Shown here: positions 1 to 7,393 of the stretch, piece after piece
How positions within the stretch are numbered: the stretch's first letter is position 1
Layout: every line of letters begins with the position of its first letter
NCBI GenBank assembly: GCA_964463485.1
Contig: CAYXDO010000161.1
Coordinates: forward strand, 1-24,832
DNA length: 24,832 nucleotides
Source: CAYXDO01 sp964463485
Lineage (GTDB): Bacteria; Myxococcota; Kuafuiibacteriia; Kuafuiibacteriales; Kuafuiibacteriaceae
Direction: 5' to 3'
The notes under the pieces: model-generated
The model's input: the letters and a program-made list of their open reading frames with translations, nothing else
The model's database searches: none
Told to the model about the DNA's origin: nothing
Translations under genes and position numbers: made by a program

Positions 1-17
1 TCGGACTGAGACCCCCA

Positions 18-37
18 CCACCGGCTAAAGCCGGTGG
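18..37. repeat. IS200/IS605 end hairpin (tnpA 3' side)
   Basis: Perfect 8-bp stem (18-25 pairs with 30-37) closed by a TAAA loop. It is followed at 49-65 by a second hairpin (GTCGACT / AGTCGAC, loop GAA). Both lie just beyond the tnpA stop codon. Subterminal imperfect or perfect hairpins are the recognition elements of Y1 transposases, which lack ordinary inverted repeats. The same TAAA loop occurs in the hairpin on the other side of tnpA. Confidence 0.6.
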
Positions 38-90
38 GTTCTGGCTCCGTCGACTGAAAGTCGACTGAGCGAGCCGCGTGATGCAACTCG

Positions 91-522
91 TTACTCGCTT
101 ACTTTGAACTCGTCATCGCCTCGCTCGACGTCCTGGTTCGCGATATACTCAGCCACTACTTCGTCGGACACATTCCCAGTGCTCGCGACGAAGTATCCGC
201 GAGCCCACAAGTGTCTCCCCCAGAACTCGCGGTTTATGTGCCGAAACTCGCGCAGCAGCTTGTGCGACGTACGACCCTTTACGAGTTGCATCACGCGACT
301 CGGCGCCAGGTTCGGCGGGAGGCTCAGCAGAAGATGCACGTGATCCGGCCGAACGTGACCCTGGAGGATCACGACGTCGTTGGCCTCGCAGATTTGCCGC
401 ACCAGATCTCGAACCCGAATCCCTACTGGCCCTTTCAAGACCGGCTTGCGGTACTTCGGAATGAACACGAAGTGCAGATGGATCTTGTGGACCGTGTGCG
501 ATCCCTTCCGATATTGCGTCAC
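91..522 (-). CDS. tnpA: IS200/IS605-family Y1 transposase TnpA
   Basis: This 143-residue protein is a single-strand DNA transposase of the HUH type. Visible motifs are the HUH pair in DHVHLLL (His61, His63) and the candidate nucleophile Tyr126 in the C-terminal helix EYIANQ. The N-terminal block with HLHFVFIPKYRK is typical of the family, and the length is normal for TnpA. The start is GTG at 522; no strong ribosome-binding site is visible. No accessory tnpB gene follows, so the element is of the IS200 single-gene type. It is flanked by TAAA-loop hairpins at 18-37 and 557-570, so it looks intact. The plus-strand frames over the same DNA are shadows. Confidence 0.93.
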   Translation of the reverse strand: MTQYRKGSHTVHKIHLHFVFIPKYRKPVLKGPVGIRVRDLVRQICEANDVVILQGHVRPDHVHLLLSLPPNLAPSRVMQLVKGRTSHKLLREFRHINREFWGRHLWARGYFVASTGNVSDEVVAEYIANQDVERGDDEFKVSE

Positions 523-540
523 CGACCCAACAGTACCGCA

Positions 541-584
541 AGCCTCCTGAAAGGCTTCGCCTAAAGGCGAGGGGTTTACTCCCC
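541..584. repeat. IS200/IS605 end hairpins (tnpA 5' side)
   Basis: Three small stem-loops lie in a row upstream of tnpA: AGCCT/AGGCT (541-545 with 552-556), TCGCC/GGCGA with loop TAAA (557-561 with 566-570), and GGGG/CCCC (571-574 with 581-584). The TAAA loop matches the hairpin at 18-37, which supports these as the two ends of one element. The exact cleavage sites cannot be read without an empty-site sequence. Confidence 0.5.
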
Positions 585-778
585 GAACGGGACCCTAATC
601 GCGACCGTGTCCGCGGGGCGATCAAGTTCTGACTCGTTTGTCCAATTGGCGGCAGACTGATCCGTTACGGGGTTTGCATTGGTACCGTCACATCGAGGGA
701 GTCGGTAGCTTCGCGGACCTCCGCAACTTCACCGCAGAGGTCATTCGATGAGTATCCACCGAACCGGGAGGCTCACCC

Positions 779-2251
779 ATGATTGACAAGACGGTTGAGG
801 CGGCGATTCGTCGACTCTATTTCGGCGAACATTTTCCTCGGGGAACGGTCGCTACCTCCCTTGATGTACATCCCGACGTGGTCAAGCGGGTGGTCGGGCA
901 ACTCGGAAACGCACCGAAAGACGGGTCAGGAATTCCGAGCACACTGGATCCGTACAAGTCGTTCGTCGTGGACAAGCTCGCCGACTACCCAAAGCTACGA
1001 GCCACCCGGGTCTACGACATGATCGAAGCTCGTGGCTACACCGGTAGCCTTCGAACTCTTCGCCGATACGTAGCTGAGGTGCGGCCGACACCCAAGAGCG
1101 AAGTTTTCCTTCGGATGGAACGCCTGCCAGGAGAACAGGCGCAAGTAGATTGGGGCTACATCGGCAAGATCCCGGTACGTGGCGGAGAGCGAGCCTTGTG
1201 GCTATTCGTCATGGTACTGGCCTACTCACGAGCGATCTGGGGGGAGTTGGTACTCGATCTATCGGTTTCGTCGCTCTGTCGGTCGCTGACTCGAGCTGCA
1301 GAATTTTTCGGTGGAGTCACGCGACAGTTCCTCTTCGACAACCCCAAAGTTGTCGTCATCGAGCGTCACGGAGATCTCGTCCGATTCCAACCCGATCTCC
1401 TCGAATTGTGCTCGAAATTGCACGTTGAACCCAGGTTGTGTGCGGTTCGAAAGCCCCAGCAGAAGGGAGGAGTCGAGCGAGGCATTCGCTATCTCAAGGA
1501 GCGATTTTTCGCGGCCCGATCCATTCGCTCGGTCGAGCGCGGAAATGCGGAGTTGCTCCAGTTTCTGGACCGTGTGGCAATGGAGCGAGCTCATCCGACG
1601 ATTCCGAGCAAGACGGTCCGGGAAGCTTTCGAGGACGAGCGAAGGTATCTGTTGGCTTTGGCGAATCCGATGCCTTCCGCCGAAGTTCCGCTACCCGTTG
1701 TCGTGGACAAGACGGCCTTTGCTCAATTTGATTGCAACAAATACTCAGTCCCGCCCGAGGTCGCGAGGAAGACGATAACTGTTGTCGGCTCCGACACAGA
1801 GGTCAAATTCGTCGACGGTGAACAAGTCGTAGCGCGCCACGAACGATGCTGGGGCAAGAAACATGTCATCGAAAATCCGACCCACCGGGCGGCCATCATT
1901 GCCAAGAAAGCAGGCGGTGGGGATCTCAAGGGGAGAGACAGACTCAAGGACTTGATTCCGAAGTCGGACGAGTTGATGCGCCGGTGGCTCGACGAGGGAC
2001 TCAACGTTGGAACCTGGGCTCGAAGAACGCTGGGACTGATTGACCTTTACGGCGCACCCATTGTCGCCCAGGCCATCGGCGAGCTGCTCGAACGCGACCA
2101 GCACAACTTCGGGGCGCTCTCGATGATGTGCGAGCAAAAGAGACGACCAACAGCGACGATGCCCAGAATCGAGCTTGGCGCCCACATCCCCGACCGTGAC
2201 GTCCCGTCTCACGACCTTGGAGGCTACGATGAAGTCCAAAGACCCAAGTGA
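779..2251 (+). CDS. istA: IS21-family transposase IstA
   Basis: This 490-residue DDE transposase of the IS21 family carries out DNA cleavage and strand transfer together with IstB. A helix-turn-helix region lies near residues 17-42, followed by the rve-type integrase core. The apparent catalytic residues are Asp124 (QVDWG), Asp187 (FLFDNPK) and Glu233 (GGVERG). The start is ATG at 779, preceded by a good Shine-Dalgarno sequence (GGGAGG). The reading frame is complete. Its 3' end overlaps the istB start by 23 nt, as is usual for IS21 elements, which suggests coupled translation. Exact element ends were not found: TGT-type ends near 608 and 3127-3141 are only weakly similar and show no target-site duplication. 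Confidence 0.95.
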   Translation: MIDKTVEAAIRRLYFGEHFPRGTVATSLDVHPDVVKRVVGQLGNAPKDGSGIPSTLDPYKSFVVDKLADYPKLRATRVYDMIEARGYTGSLRTLRRYVAEVRPTPKSEVFLRMERLPGEQAQVDWGYIGKIPVRGGERALWLFVMVLAYSRAIWGELVLDLSVSSLCRSLTRAAEFFGGVTRQFLFDNPKVVVIERHGDLVRFQPDLLELCSKLHVEPRLCAVRKPQQKGGVERGIRYLKERFFAARSIRSVERGNAELLQFLDRVAMERAHPTIPSKTVREAFEDERRYLLALANPMPSAEVPLPVVVDKTAFAQFDCNKYSVPPEVARKTITVVGSDTEVKFVDGEQVVARHERCWGKKHVIENPTHRAAIIAKKAGGGDLKGRDRLKDLIPKSDELMRRWLDEGLNVGTWARRTLGLIDLYGAPIVAQAIGELLERDQHNFGALSMMCEQKRRPTATMPRIELGAHIPDRDVPSHDLGGYDEVQRPK

Positions 2252-3017
2252 TCTCTACACTCGACTGCGACGTCTCGGTTTCCGATGTCCGAAGGAAGCC
2301 ATCGATGAACTGATCGCTCGGTCCGTCCGAACCCGACTGTCATCGCTCGAGACGCTCGAAGAACTCACTGTTCTCGAAAGCCGGGAACGTGATGCAAGAA
2401 ATCTGAAGAAGAGAGTAAGCACCGCCGCGCTAGGCAAATTCAAGACCCTCGATGAGTTCGATTGGAATCATCCCAAGGAAATCGATCGCGCGCAGATTGA
2501 AGAACTGCTCTCCCTCGACTTTCTTCGGAATGCCCATAACATCCTTTTTCGCGGTCCCGCGGGGCTTGGAAAGACGACGCTTTCGCAGAATCTCGGGCTC
2601 CGCGCACTCGAAGCAGGATTCACGGTCCGCTTCTCAACCCTGAGCGCTGCGCTCGCGGACCTACTTCGACAGGAATCGGTACCGGCCACCGAGCGTCGAC
2701 TCAAGCGATACACGAGCCCTGATTTGCTCATCCTCGATGAGCTCGGCTACGTCCCGTGCGACACGCGAGCCGCTGAATTGCTCTATCACGTGGTGAGTCG
2801 ACGGCACGAAGCCAAGTCGATCATCATCACGACGAATTTGCCCTTCAAACAGTGGGGCTCGGTGTTTCAGGACGCCGCCTGCCTCATTTCCCTCGTCGAC
2901 CGATTCGCGCAACACGCCCACATCTGCGACATCACCGGCGAATCATGGCGGCAGACCAAAGGTCGAAACCCAAAGCGACCCCGCCCTGCCGACCGCTCCC
3001 CTGAATCGGCGACCTGA
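2229..3017 (+). CDS. istB: IS21-family helper ATPase IstB
   Basis: This 262-residue AAA+ ATPase helps IstA choose and capture target DNA. Walker A is GPAGLGKT at residues 109-116, Walker B is LLILDELGY near 166-174, and the SIIITTNLPF strand acts as sensor I. The ATG at 2229 was chosen because GGAGG sits a few bases upstream (2219-2223) and the remaining protein has the usual IstB length. An in-frame TTG at 2175 would only add residues inside istA. The gene is intact, so the element could be active. Confidence 0.95.
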   Translation: MKSKDPSDLYTRLRRLGFRCPKEAIDELIARSVRTRLSSLETLEELTVLESRERDARNLKKRVSTAALGKFKTLDEFDWNHPKEIDRAQIEELLSLDFLRNAHNILFRGPAGLGKTTLSQNLGLRALEAGFTVRFSTLSAALADLLRQESVPATERRLKRYTSPDLLILDELGYVPCDTRAAELLYHVVSRRHEAKSIIITTNLPFKQWGSVFQDAACLISLVDRFAQHAHICDITGESWRQTKGRNPKRPRPADRSPESAT

Positions 3018-3194
3018 CCGACTGTAAGTCGTCCTGCCAATCCGCTTCTCAGCACGCTCCACAAATTCCCTCGGTTCGGCACCTTCGGCACACGCCCAAC
3101 CGCTCGCGTCGATTCTCTACGGAAACACGTGGCCGCTAACATTCGTTTCTTTTTCTGAGGTGCCTCACACAATTGCGGATCAATCCGTTCTGAC
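3018..3194. other. Non-coding: IS21 right flank
   Basis: About 180 bases hold no convincing gene. The IS21 right end must lie here, probably between 3120 and 3145, because the complement of 3133-3141 begins TGTTAGCGG and resembles TGTCCGCGG at 608-616. No matching target duplication is seen next to either point, so the ends stay unplaced. Confidence 0.4.
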
Positions 3195-3233
3195 TTCGAC
3201 ACTCGCAGCACGAGCGCTGCGGTCCGTGTCGAA
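3195..3233 (+). promoter_or_regulatory. Leader hairpin before lipoprotein gene
   Basis: A long imperfect stem-loop ends one base before the purine-rich ribosome-binding site (GAGAGGA, 3234-3240) of the lipoprotein gene starting at 3249. The outer stem is TTCGACAC/GTGTCGAA (3195-3202 with 3226-3233) and the inner stem is CGCAGC/GCTGCG (3204-3209 with 3216-3221). It could stabilise the mRNA 5' end or bind a regulator as DNA. It is not a classical terminator because no T-tract follows. Confidence 0.55.
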
Positions 3234-3248
3234 GAGAGGAACAAACAC

Positions 3249-3857
3249 ATGATCAGAAGAGCCATTCTTGCATTGCTGATAGTACAGGTCGTCGCCAGCG
3301 CGATGGGCTGCGCCACGATTACGAGCGGAACGTCCGAGACCATCGAGATCTCCGCCAACACACGGGCCGCGGTGAAGCGGAACGGGGTGATTCTCGGTTA
3401 TACCGACAAGACCAGTCCACTCAAGATCGCGCTCAAGCGATCGAGTACGAGCGAACAACTCACGATCGAGGCTGACGGTTTCGAAACCCAAAATCTCACC
3501 CTGAAGTCGAAAATCAACGGTGCGTTCTTCGGCAACATTCTCCTAGGTGGACTGCTCGGCTCGTCGATCGATCTCAGCACCGGCGCCGTGTATACCTATG
3601 CCCCAGACAAGTTCGATGTTCTTCTGAAGTCGGACGTCGACGACCCTGCCGCCAATGCCCGCGGAGTCACGCGCCGACTGATTTTGTTGGCCTACGATGA
3701 CGTATTGGCCGAGCTGGCGGTTGGAAAGGGGCGGCTCTTGGATCCGCTCCTACTCAAGCTTGGGCCTGCTGGGGAGCGAGCTCTCGGTCGTTGGCGTGCC
3801 GCGGCGCTCGATGCGACGCCGCTCGAGCTCGCGACGATGATTTCGCAGGACCATTAG
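3249..3857 (+). CDS. Lipoprotein with PEGA-like domain
   Basis: This 202-residue protein has a type II signal peptide: a basic MIRR start, a hydrophobic stretch and a lipobox ending in Cys21 (ASAMGC). After the Cys comes a short beta domain of the kind seen in PEGA-like lipoproteins (RNGVILGYTDKTSPLKIALKR, then IEADGFETQNLTLK). A Gly-rich hydrophobic stretch follows (FFGNILLGGLLGSSID), then a TGAVYTYAPDKFDV segment. I recognise that combination from small envelope lipoproteins of Gram-negative bacteria. The last 80 residues are helical and unassigned. The start follows GAGAGGA. It precedes the DUF4105 gene by 34 nt, so the two are probably co-transcribed. The role is presumably in the cell envelope; the exact function is unknown. 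Confidence 0.8.
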   Translation: MIRRAILALLIVQVVASAMGCATITSGTSETIEISANTRAAVKRNGVILGYTDKTSPLKIALKRSSTSEQLTIEADGFETQNLTLKSKINGAFFGNILLGGLLGSSIDLSTGAVYTYAPDKFDVLLKSDVDDPAANARGVTRRLILLAYDDVLAELAVGKGRLLDPLLLKLGPAGERALGRWRAAALDATPLELATMISQDH

Positions 3858-3870
3858 CTCACAAATTCCG

Positions 3871-3889
3871 CCTCCGGCGCGTTCGGAGG
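3871..3889 (+). promoter_or_regulatory. Hairpin sequestering a ribosome-binding site
   Basis: CCTCCG (3871-3876) pairs with CGGAGG (3884-3889) around a 7-nt loop. The GGAGG arm is the only Shine-Dalgarno-like sequence before the ATG at 3892, and it sits unusually close to it. If the stem forms, it hides the site, so translation may depend on ribosomes arriving from the upstream lipoprotein gene. Confidence 0.45.
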
Positions 3890-3891
3890 TC

Positions 3892-5223
3892 ATGCTAGCC
3901 ATCGCGCTCCTGCTCGCCATTCCGACTTCTCCCGCCCTCTGGCTCGGCTTCGCCGACCCAAGTCCATCCACGCCGGGCTCAACCTTCGGCCATGTCTTCC
4001 TCGTCGCCGCGGATGACGAGCCGAACGCCTTCTCGACCTCGTACTCATTCGGGGCAGACACCTCTTCAACGACCCCGGCCGAGTCAGTCGTCCTTGGGCT
4101 TGCGGGTGCCCTGCAAGCACGTTGGGAGACCCAGCCGTTCGGTGAGACTCTTTCTGCCTACCACCACGAGCTGCGCTCGGTTTTTCTGTGGCGACTGCGT
4201 CTCGATGACACCGATCGCGTGTTGGCCCGCCTCGCTGAGTCACTCGGCATTAGACGATCGTATTCGTTCGCAAAATGGAACTGCGCGCGTGCAACGCTCG
4301 CGGTGCTCGGTCTGGAACCACGAGGCGAAATAACAACGCCTCAGGAAGTCCTTTGGAAGCTGGGCTCTCGGTTGGGCGCGCGTATCTCGTTTCCGAGCCC
4401 CGTCGTGGTGGGCCGTGATGGCCTCGATGTAAGCGAGCTCAACGGGCGTGCGCTAGCCAAAATCACAACTCAGACCCTCGAGGCCTCTCTCGCAAAACTC
4501 CGCGTCGAGTTTCCGCAGCTCTCATACGCCGATGGTCCTGACGAGCGCCGGGCTCGCTTTGTCCGGCAGAGAGTCCTCGACGAACTTCGGATTCGGGCTG
4601 AGCACGGCGACGTCGCAATCGCCGGTCCTGACGCAGGCAGACCTGAGCGCGCGCATGGAAAGAGCGTGGTCTCCGTTGGCGTGAACTCACACCCAGGTCT
4701 GCTGCTGTCAGGTGCGGTTGTGAGCCACACCGAGCTCGACAGCTCGGATGGGTACGGGCCTCAGCTCATACGATTTCTCGCTGGTGGAGTGGAGGTCGGT
4801 CCGCGCGGCAAGATTGCGCTCCTTGAGCTTACGCTTCTCCAACTCGAGACACGAAGTGCATTCTCGTGGGGGATCGAAGTCGGCACCCGACGCCTGGGCA
4901 CCCGGAGCAACACGGGCCTCGGCCTAGAGGTTGGGGGCTCGGTCCGGGTAGGTGCCCTTGACCTCTCGCTCTTGGGCGGGATTCGCGGCGAGATGAACGA
5001 AGACTTCAGTGGGGAAGTTGTCCCTAGGGCGCGACTCAGCCTTGGGCTCGAGCTTCCACAAACCAAGACGGTCCTCGAGACCGCGTGGAGAGCGGGTTCC
5101 GTTGCACTCCGCTGCGATACTCAGATCCGAATGTCTGTCGACCGGGGCCTCGGACTGGGCTTTGACTGGCAGCCGAGCACCGGCGCGTCGGGCTCACTTC
5201 GGTTCCTCCAAACTTTTTTTTGA
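3892..5223 (+). CDS. DUF4105 (Lnb N-terminal-like) envelope protein
   Basis: This 443-residue protein begins with a short hydrophobic leader (MLAIALLLAIPTSPA) and a domain like DUF4105, the Lnb N-terminal periplasmic domain. The signatures are STFGHVFL with His34, then a helical block (ELRSVFLWRLRLDDTDRVLARLAESLG), then the family's Asn-Cys motif as KWNCARATLAVLGL with Cys131. A His/Cys pair in this fold suggests a papain or NlpC-like hydrolase, but catalysis is inferred. From about residue 255 to the end the sequence alternates in beta-strand style and ends in Phe (RFLQTFF), which is typical of outer-membrane barrels. No in-frame start other than ATG at 3892 is plausible. It is downstream of a lipoprotein gene and upstream of a small membrane protein gene. 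Confidence 0.75.
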   Translation: MLAIALLLAIPTSPALWLGFADPSPSTPGSTFGHVFLVAADDEPNAFSTSYSFGADTSSTTPAESVVLGLAGALQARWETQPFGETLSAYHHELRSVFLWRLRLDDTDRVLARLAESLGIRRSYSFAKWNCARATLAVLGLEPRGEITTPQEVLWKLGSRLGARISFPSPVVVGRDGLDVSELNGRALAKITTQTLEASLAKLRVEFPQLSYADGPDERRARFVRQRVLDELRIRAEHGDVAIAGPDAGRPERAHGKSVVSVGVNSHPGLLLSGAVVSHTELDSSDGYGPQLIRFLAGGVEVGPRGKIALLELTLLQLETRSAFSWGIEVGTRRLGTRSNTGLGLEVGGSVRVGALDLSLLGGIRGEMNEDFSGEVVPRARLSLGLELPQTKTVLETAWRAGSVALRCDTQIRMSVDRGLGLGFDWQPSTGASGSLRFLQTFF

Positions 5224-5295
5224 AGTGCCGCTCACGAATCCGCGGCGGGTTCCGTTCGTCTGGCAGCCGCGAGGAACGCGGCGATGGAGGTGCCA

Positions 5296-5553
5296 ATGTT
5301 TTCGAAGAAAGAATCGCGAAGGGCATGTGCGGTGATCGCTCTGGTCGCCGCTCTTGGTTTGGGCTTCACCCCGGCTCGTGCGCACGCCGGAGCCGAGGAC
5401 GCGGCAGGAGCGACCGAGGTTCTGTCGATCCTGGCGGGGACGGCGCTGCTCGCGGCCATCATCATCATCGTCGCGGGCGCGGCGCCTGACGAGGATCCCC
5501 CCGCGGAAGGGTCCGCGCCCGCGGGCTCCGGCAAGCTCGAGTTCCGCTTCTAA
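5296..5553 (+). CDS. Small secreted or membrane protein
   Basis: This 85-residue protein is not a member of a family I recognise. It has a lysine/arginine-rich start (MFSKKESRR), a hydrophobic export signal ending ARAHA (likely signal-peptidase site), a second hydrophobic stretch (VLSILAGTALLAAIIIIVAGA) and an acidic, Pro-rich tail. It is probably anchored in the inner membrane with a short tail. The start at 5296 is chosen over an in-frame ATG at 5284 because GGAGGT (5285-5290) lies 5 nt upstream. A GC-rich hairpin (5562-5600) separates it from the sigma-like gene. Confidence 0.6.
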   Translation: MFSKKESRRACAVIALVAALGLGFTPARAHAGAEDAAGATEVLSILAGTALLAAIIIIVAGAAPDEDPPAEGSAPAGSGKLEFRF

Positions 5554-5561
5554 CATGCCGC

Positions 5562-5600
5562 GCAAGGCTCCGGCGCGGCCCGCCCGCCGCCGGAGCTTGC
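5562..5600 (+). promoter_or_regulatory. GC-rich hairpin before sigma-like gene
   Basis: GCAAG (5562-5566) pairs with CTTGC (5596-5600), and after a one-base bulge CTCCGGCG (5568-5575) pairs with CGCCGGAG (5588-5595). The 13-bp stem ends two bases before the AAGGAGG ribosome-binding site of the next gene. There is no T-tract, so it is more likely an mRNA processing, stability or attenuation element than a simple terminator. Confidence 0.5.
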
Positions 5601-5614
5601 CAAAGGAGGTCCGT

Positions 5615-6544
5615 ATGCAGGTTGACGGCGCGCTCGTGGCGCGTGATTGTTCCGGGTCTGCTCGGCGGTCGCGAACGATGGATGAGGATGAGGCCCAGAA
5701 CATGGATGAAGCGCGCGAACGCGCGCGAAACACCGCAGCGAAAGAGGTGCGCGCGGCCGTAGCCGTCTACTGCGCGACGCCGGCCCTTCTTCGGTCAACG
5801 ACGGAAGCGGCGCAGGCGCTCGCCGACACACTCTCGCTGCACCTTCACCCGCGTATCTGCGCGTTCACAAAGAACCGCGAGGTCGCGTGGGAGGTGCTCA
5901 ACGACTTTTGGGCGCAGAAGGTCGATTCGGCGAAGATCTGCAAGGCCTTCCAGGACGGCAAGCCACTTCTCCACTGGTGCTCGGCTGTTGCCAAGAACCT
6001 CTGGCTTTCTCAATTCGTCCGCGGCAAGCGCAACCAAGCCCTTGCACCTTTGATCGAAGCCTTGCCCGCGGAGCCCGTCGAGGCGGACGTAGACTTCCTT
6101 GAGATCGAGCGCGTGCGCGCGGCATTTCTCACGCTCAACGAGCAAGATCGCAACTTGCTCTCGTGGTTCGAAATTTTCGACTTAGCGTACAATCATCATC
6201 AAGAGGGGGTAGCTCCCGCCACGTTGAGACAGAGGGCGCAAGCAGCCAGAAGTCGCCTGCGGAATGCCTTTGAAGGCTCGGTTGGGGTACACGCCTCCTA
6301 TGAGGACTTTAGCAATGATCTCTTGCGCGCGGACCTCGCCCTCCTGATTCAGCCGATTAACGGTGCTGGACAGCAGCACGAGCCGCTCGACGCCTGGATC
6401 AATCGCGCGCTCAAAAACCGTGTTGGCATCGCGCCCGAGCATCAGGAGCTCGTCGATGCATGGCTGGTTTTTCGAGACGGGGGTGGTATCGAGAATTACG
6501 TGGACGCGTATCTTGCCTTAGACGCGCGAAAAGAGGAGCTCTAG
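5615..6544 (+). CDS. ECF-type sigma-70-like protein with C-terminal extension
   Basis: This protein of about 309 residues has the two-domain layout of an ECF sigma factor. Residues 75-138 match region 2 (HLHPRICAF..REVAWEVLNDFWAQ..KPLLHWCSAVAKNLWLSQFVRGKR). Residues 165-220 match region 4 (VRAAFLTLNEQDRNLLSWFEIFDLA..., then ATLRQRAQAARSRLRNAF), where the helix-turn-helix would sit. About 90 further residues at the C terminus are unassigned, and the region between is short as in ECF factors. The ATG at 5615 follows a near-perfect AAGGAGGT; the frame is open further upstream but without a better site. Its stop codon abuts the next start (TAGATG). The match is by pattern only and the region 4 recognition helix is divergent, so it could be a degenerate sigma used as an adaptor. 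Confidence 0.7.
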   Translation: MQVDGALVARDCSGSARRSRTMDEDEAQNMDEARERARNTAAKEVRAAVAVYCATPALLRSTTEAAQALADTLSLHLHPRICAFTKNREVAWEVLNDFWAQKVDSAKICKAFQDGKPLLHWCSAVAKNLWLSQFVRGKRNQALAPLIEALPAEPVEADVDFLEIERVRAAFLTLNEQDRNLLSWFEIFDLAYNHHQEGVAPATLRQRAQAARSRLRNAFEGSVGVHASYEDFSNDLLRADLALLIQPINGAGQQHEPLDAWINRALKNRVGIAPEHQELVDAWLVFRDGGGIENYVDAYLALDARKEEL

Positions 6545-7381
6545 ATGTTCACGCCGAGAGACCCCCCCACACCGGCCGAGCGCCTCAGGGCATGGGATCG
6601 AGCGCGTCGGCGAAGCGCAGTTCGCCTACTGGCTACCGCCAAACCGTTGCAGGCAGCAGGCAAATCGCCACAGGACCTGCTGCTTCTAGTGTGCCAGACA
6701 CCCCTCGGGCTTCAGGAACCTCTCACGCCGGAGATGCTCACTTTTGCAATCTGGATCGCGGCCTCCGAGGGGTCGGTTGATGAAGCCGTCGTGGCGGAAA
6801 AACTGAAGCTCGCGGACGCGCCTGTTGTGAAAGTCGCAGACGCCGAAAGGTGGCTGCCAGAGGAGGTCAGGAAGGTCTTCGAGGCTGTCGAGAGGCTCGG
6901 TTTGCTCAAGCCCGTTGGCTGGCGCACCCGATTGAGAATCCCCGGCGCAGAGGCCGCACTCGTTCGAGTTGCTTGGGCCCGCGCCGCCAATTGGGGCCAG
7001 GAACTCGTCAAGCAGCTCGATTTCGATTTGACGAGAGCCGGCGCTCTCGCCGCAGGTGAAGATGCGCCCCAATGGGAGCAAGTTGTGCTCTGCGTGATCG
7101 GGACCCAACTGGTAGAGCTGACACTCAGATTGGAGAAGCATGGTGCCGATCTGCTGGCCTCCTTGCGGGACCGAGCTTCCGAGCAGGGCGCTGAGTATGA
7201 GATCAAGGGTGTTGTCACGCTGAGCGCCCAGGGTGCGTCGACGCAAGTCATCCTTGATTTCGTGCTCGGCGCTACCCGGATAGACCAGATCCTTCTCGAA
7301 GACGTCTTTTCTGGCGCTCTCGCTCAATCTGCTGATCACATCACGCCGACGTGGTCATTGGTCGAGGTAAAGAGAGGTTGA
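6545..7381 (+). CDS. Unknown protein between sigma-like and NACHT genes
   Basis: I do not recognise this 278-residue protein. The N-terminal 120 residues are helical and start with an Arg-rich segment (RLRAWDRARRRSAVRLL). The middle part, including EEVRKVFEAVERLGLLKPVGWRTRLRIPGAEAALVRVAW, has a winged-helix look. The C-terminal third is beta-rich (EYEIKGVVTLSAQGASTQVILDF). No signal peptide or membrane segment is visible, so it should be cytoplasmic. The ATG directly follows the upstream stop codon, and the NACHT gene starts 12 nt after its own stop, so all three are almost certainly one operon. It may be an adaptor or effector regulator for the NACHT protein; that is inference from position only. 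Confidence 0.8.
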   Translation: MFTPRDPPTPAERLRAWDRARRRSAVRLLATAKPLQAAGKSPQDLLLLVCQTPLGLQEPLTPEMLTFAIWIAASEGSVDEAVVAEKLKLADAPVVKVADAERWLPEEVRKVFEAVERLGLLKPVGWRTRLRIPGAEAALVRVAWARAANWGQELVKQLDFDLTRAGALAAGEDAPQWEQVVLCVIGTQLVELTLRLEKHGADLLASLRDRASEQGAEYEIKGVVTLSAQGASTQVILDFVLGATRIDQILLEDVFSGALAQSADHITPTWSLVEVKRG

Positions 7382-7393
7382 GGAGTCGCCGTT

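Noticed and set aside
149..625. 158-residue minus-strand frame over the IS200 element
   Set aside because: Arg/Ser/Gly-rich and out of frame with the clear Y1 transposase; a shadow.
608..3141. Exact IS21 ends with target duplication
   Set aside because: TGT-type ends match at only a few positions and no flanking duplication was found, so ends were not asserted.
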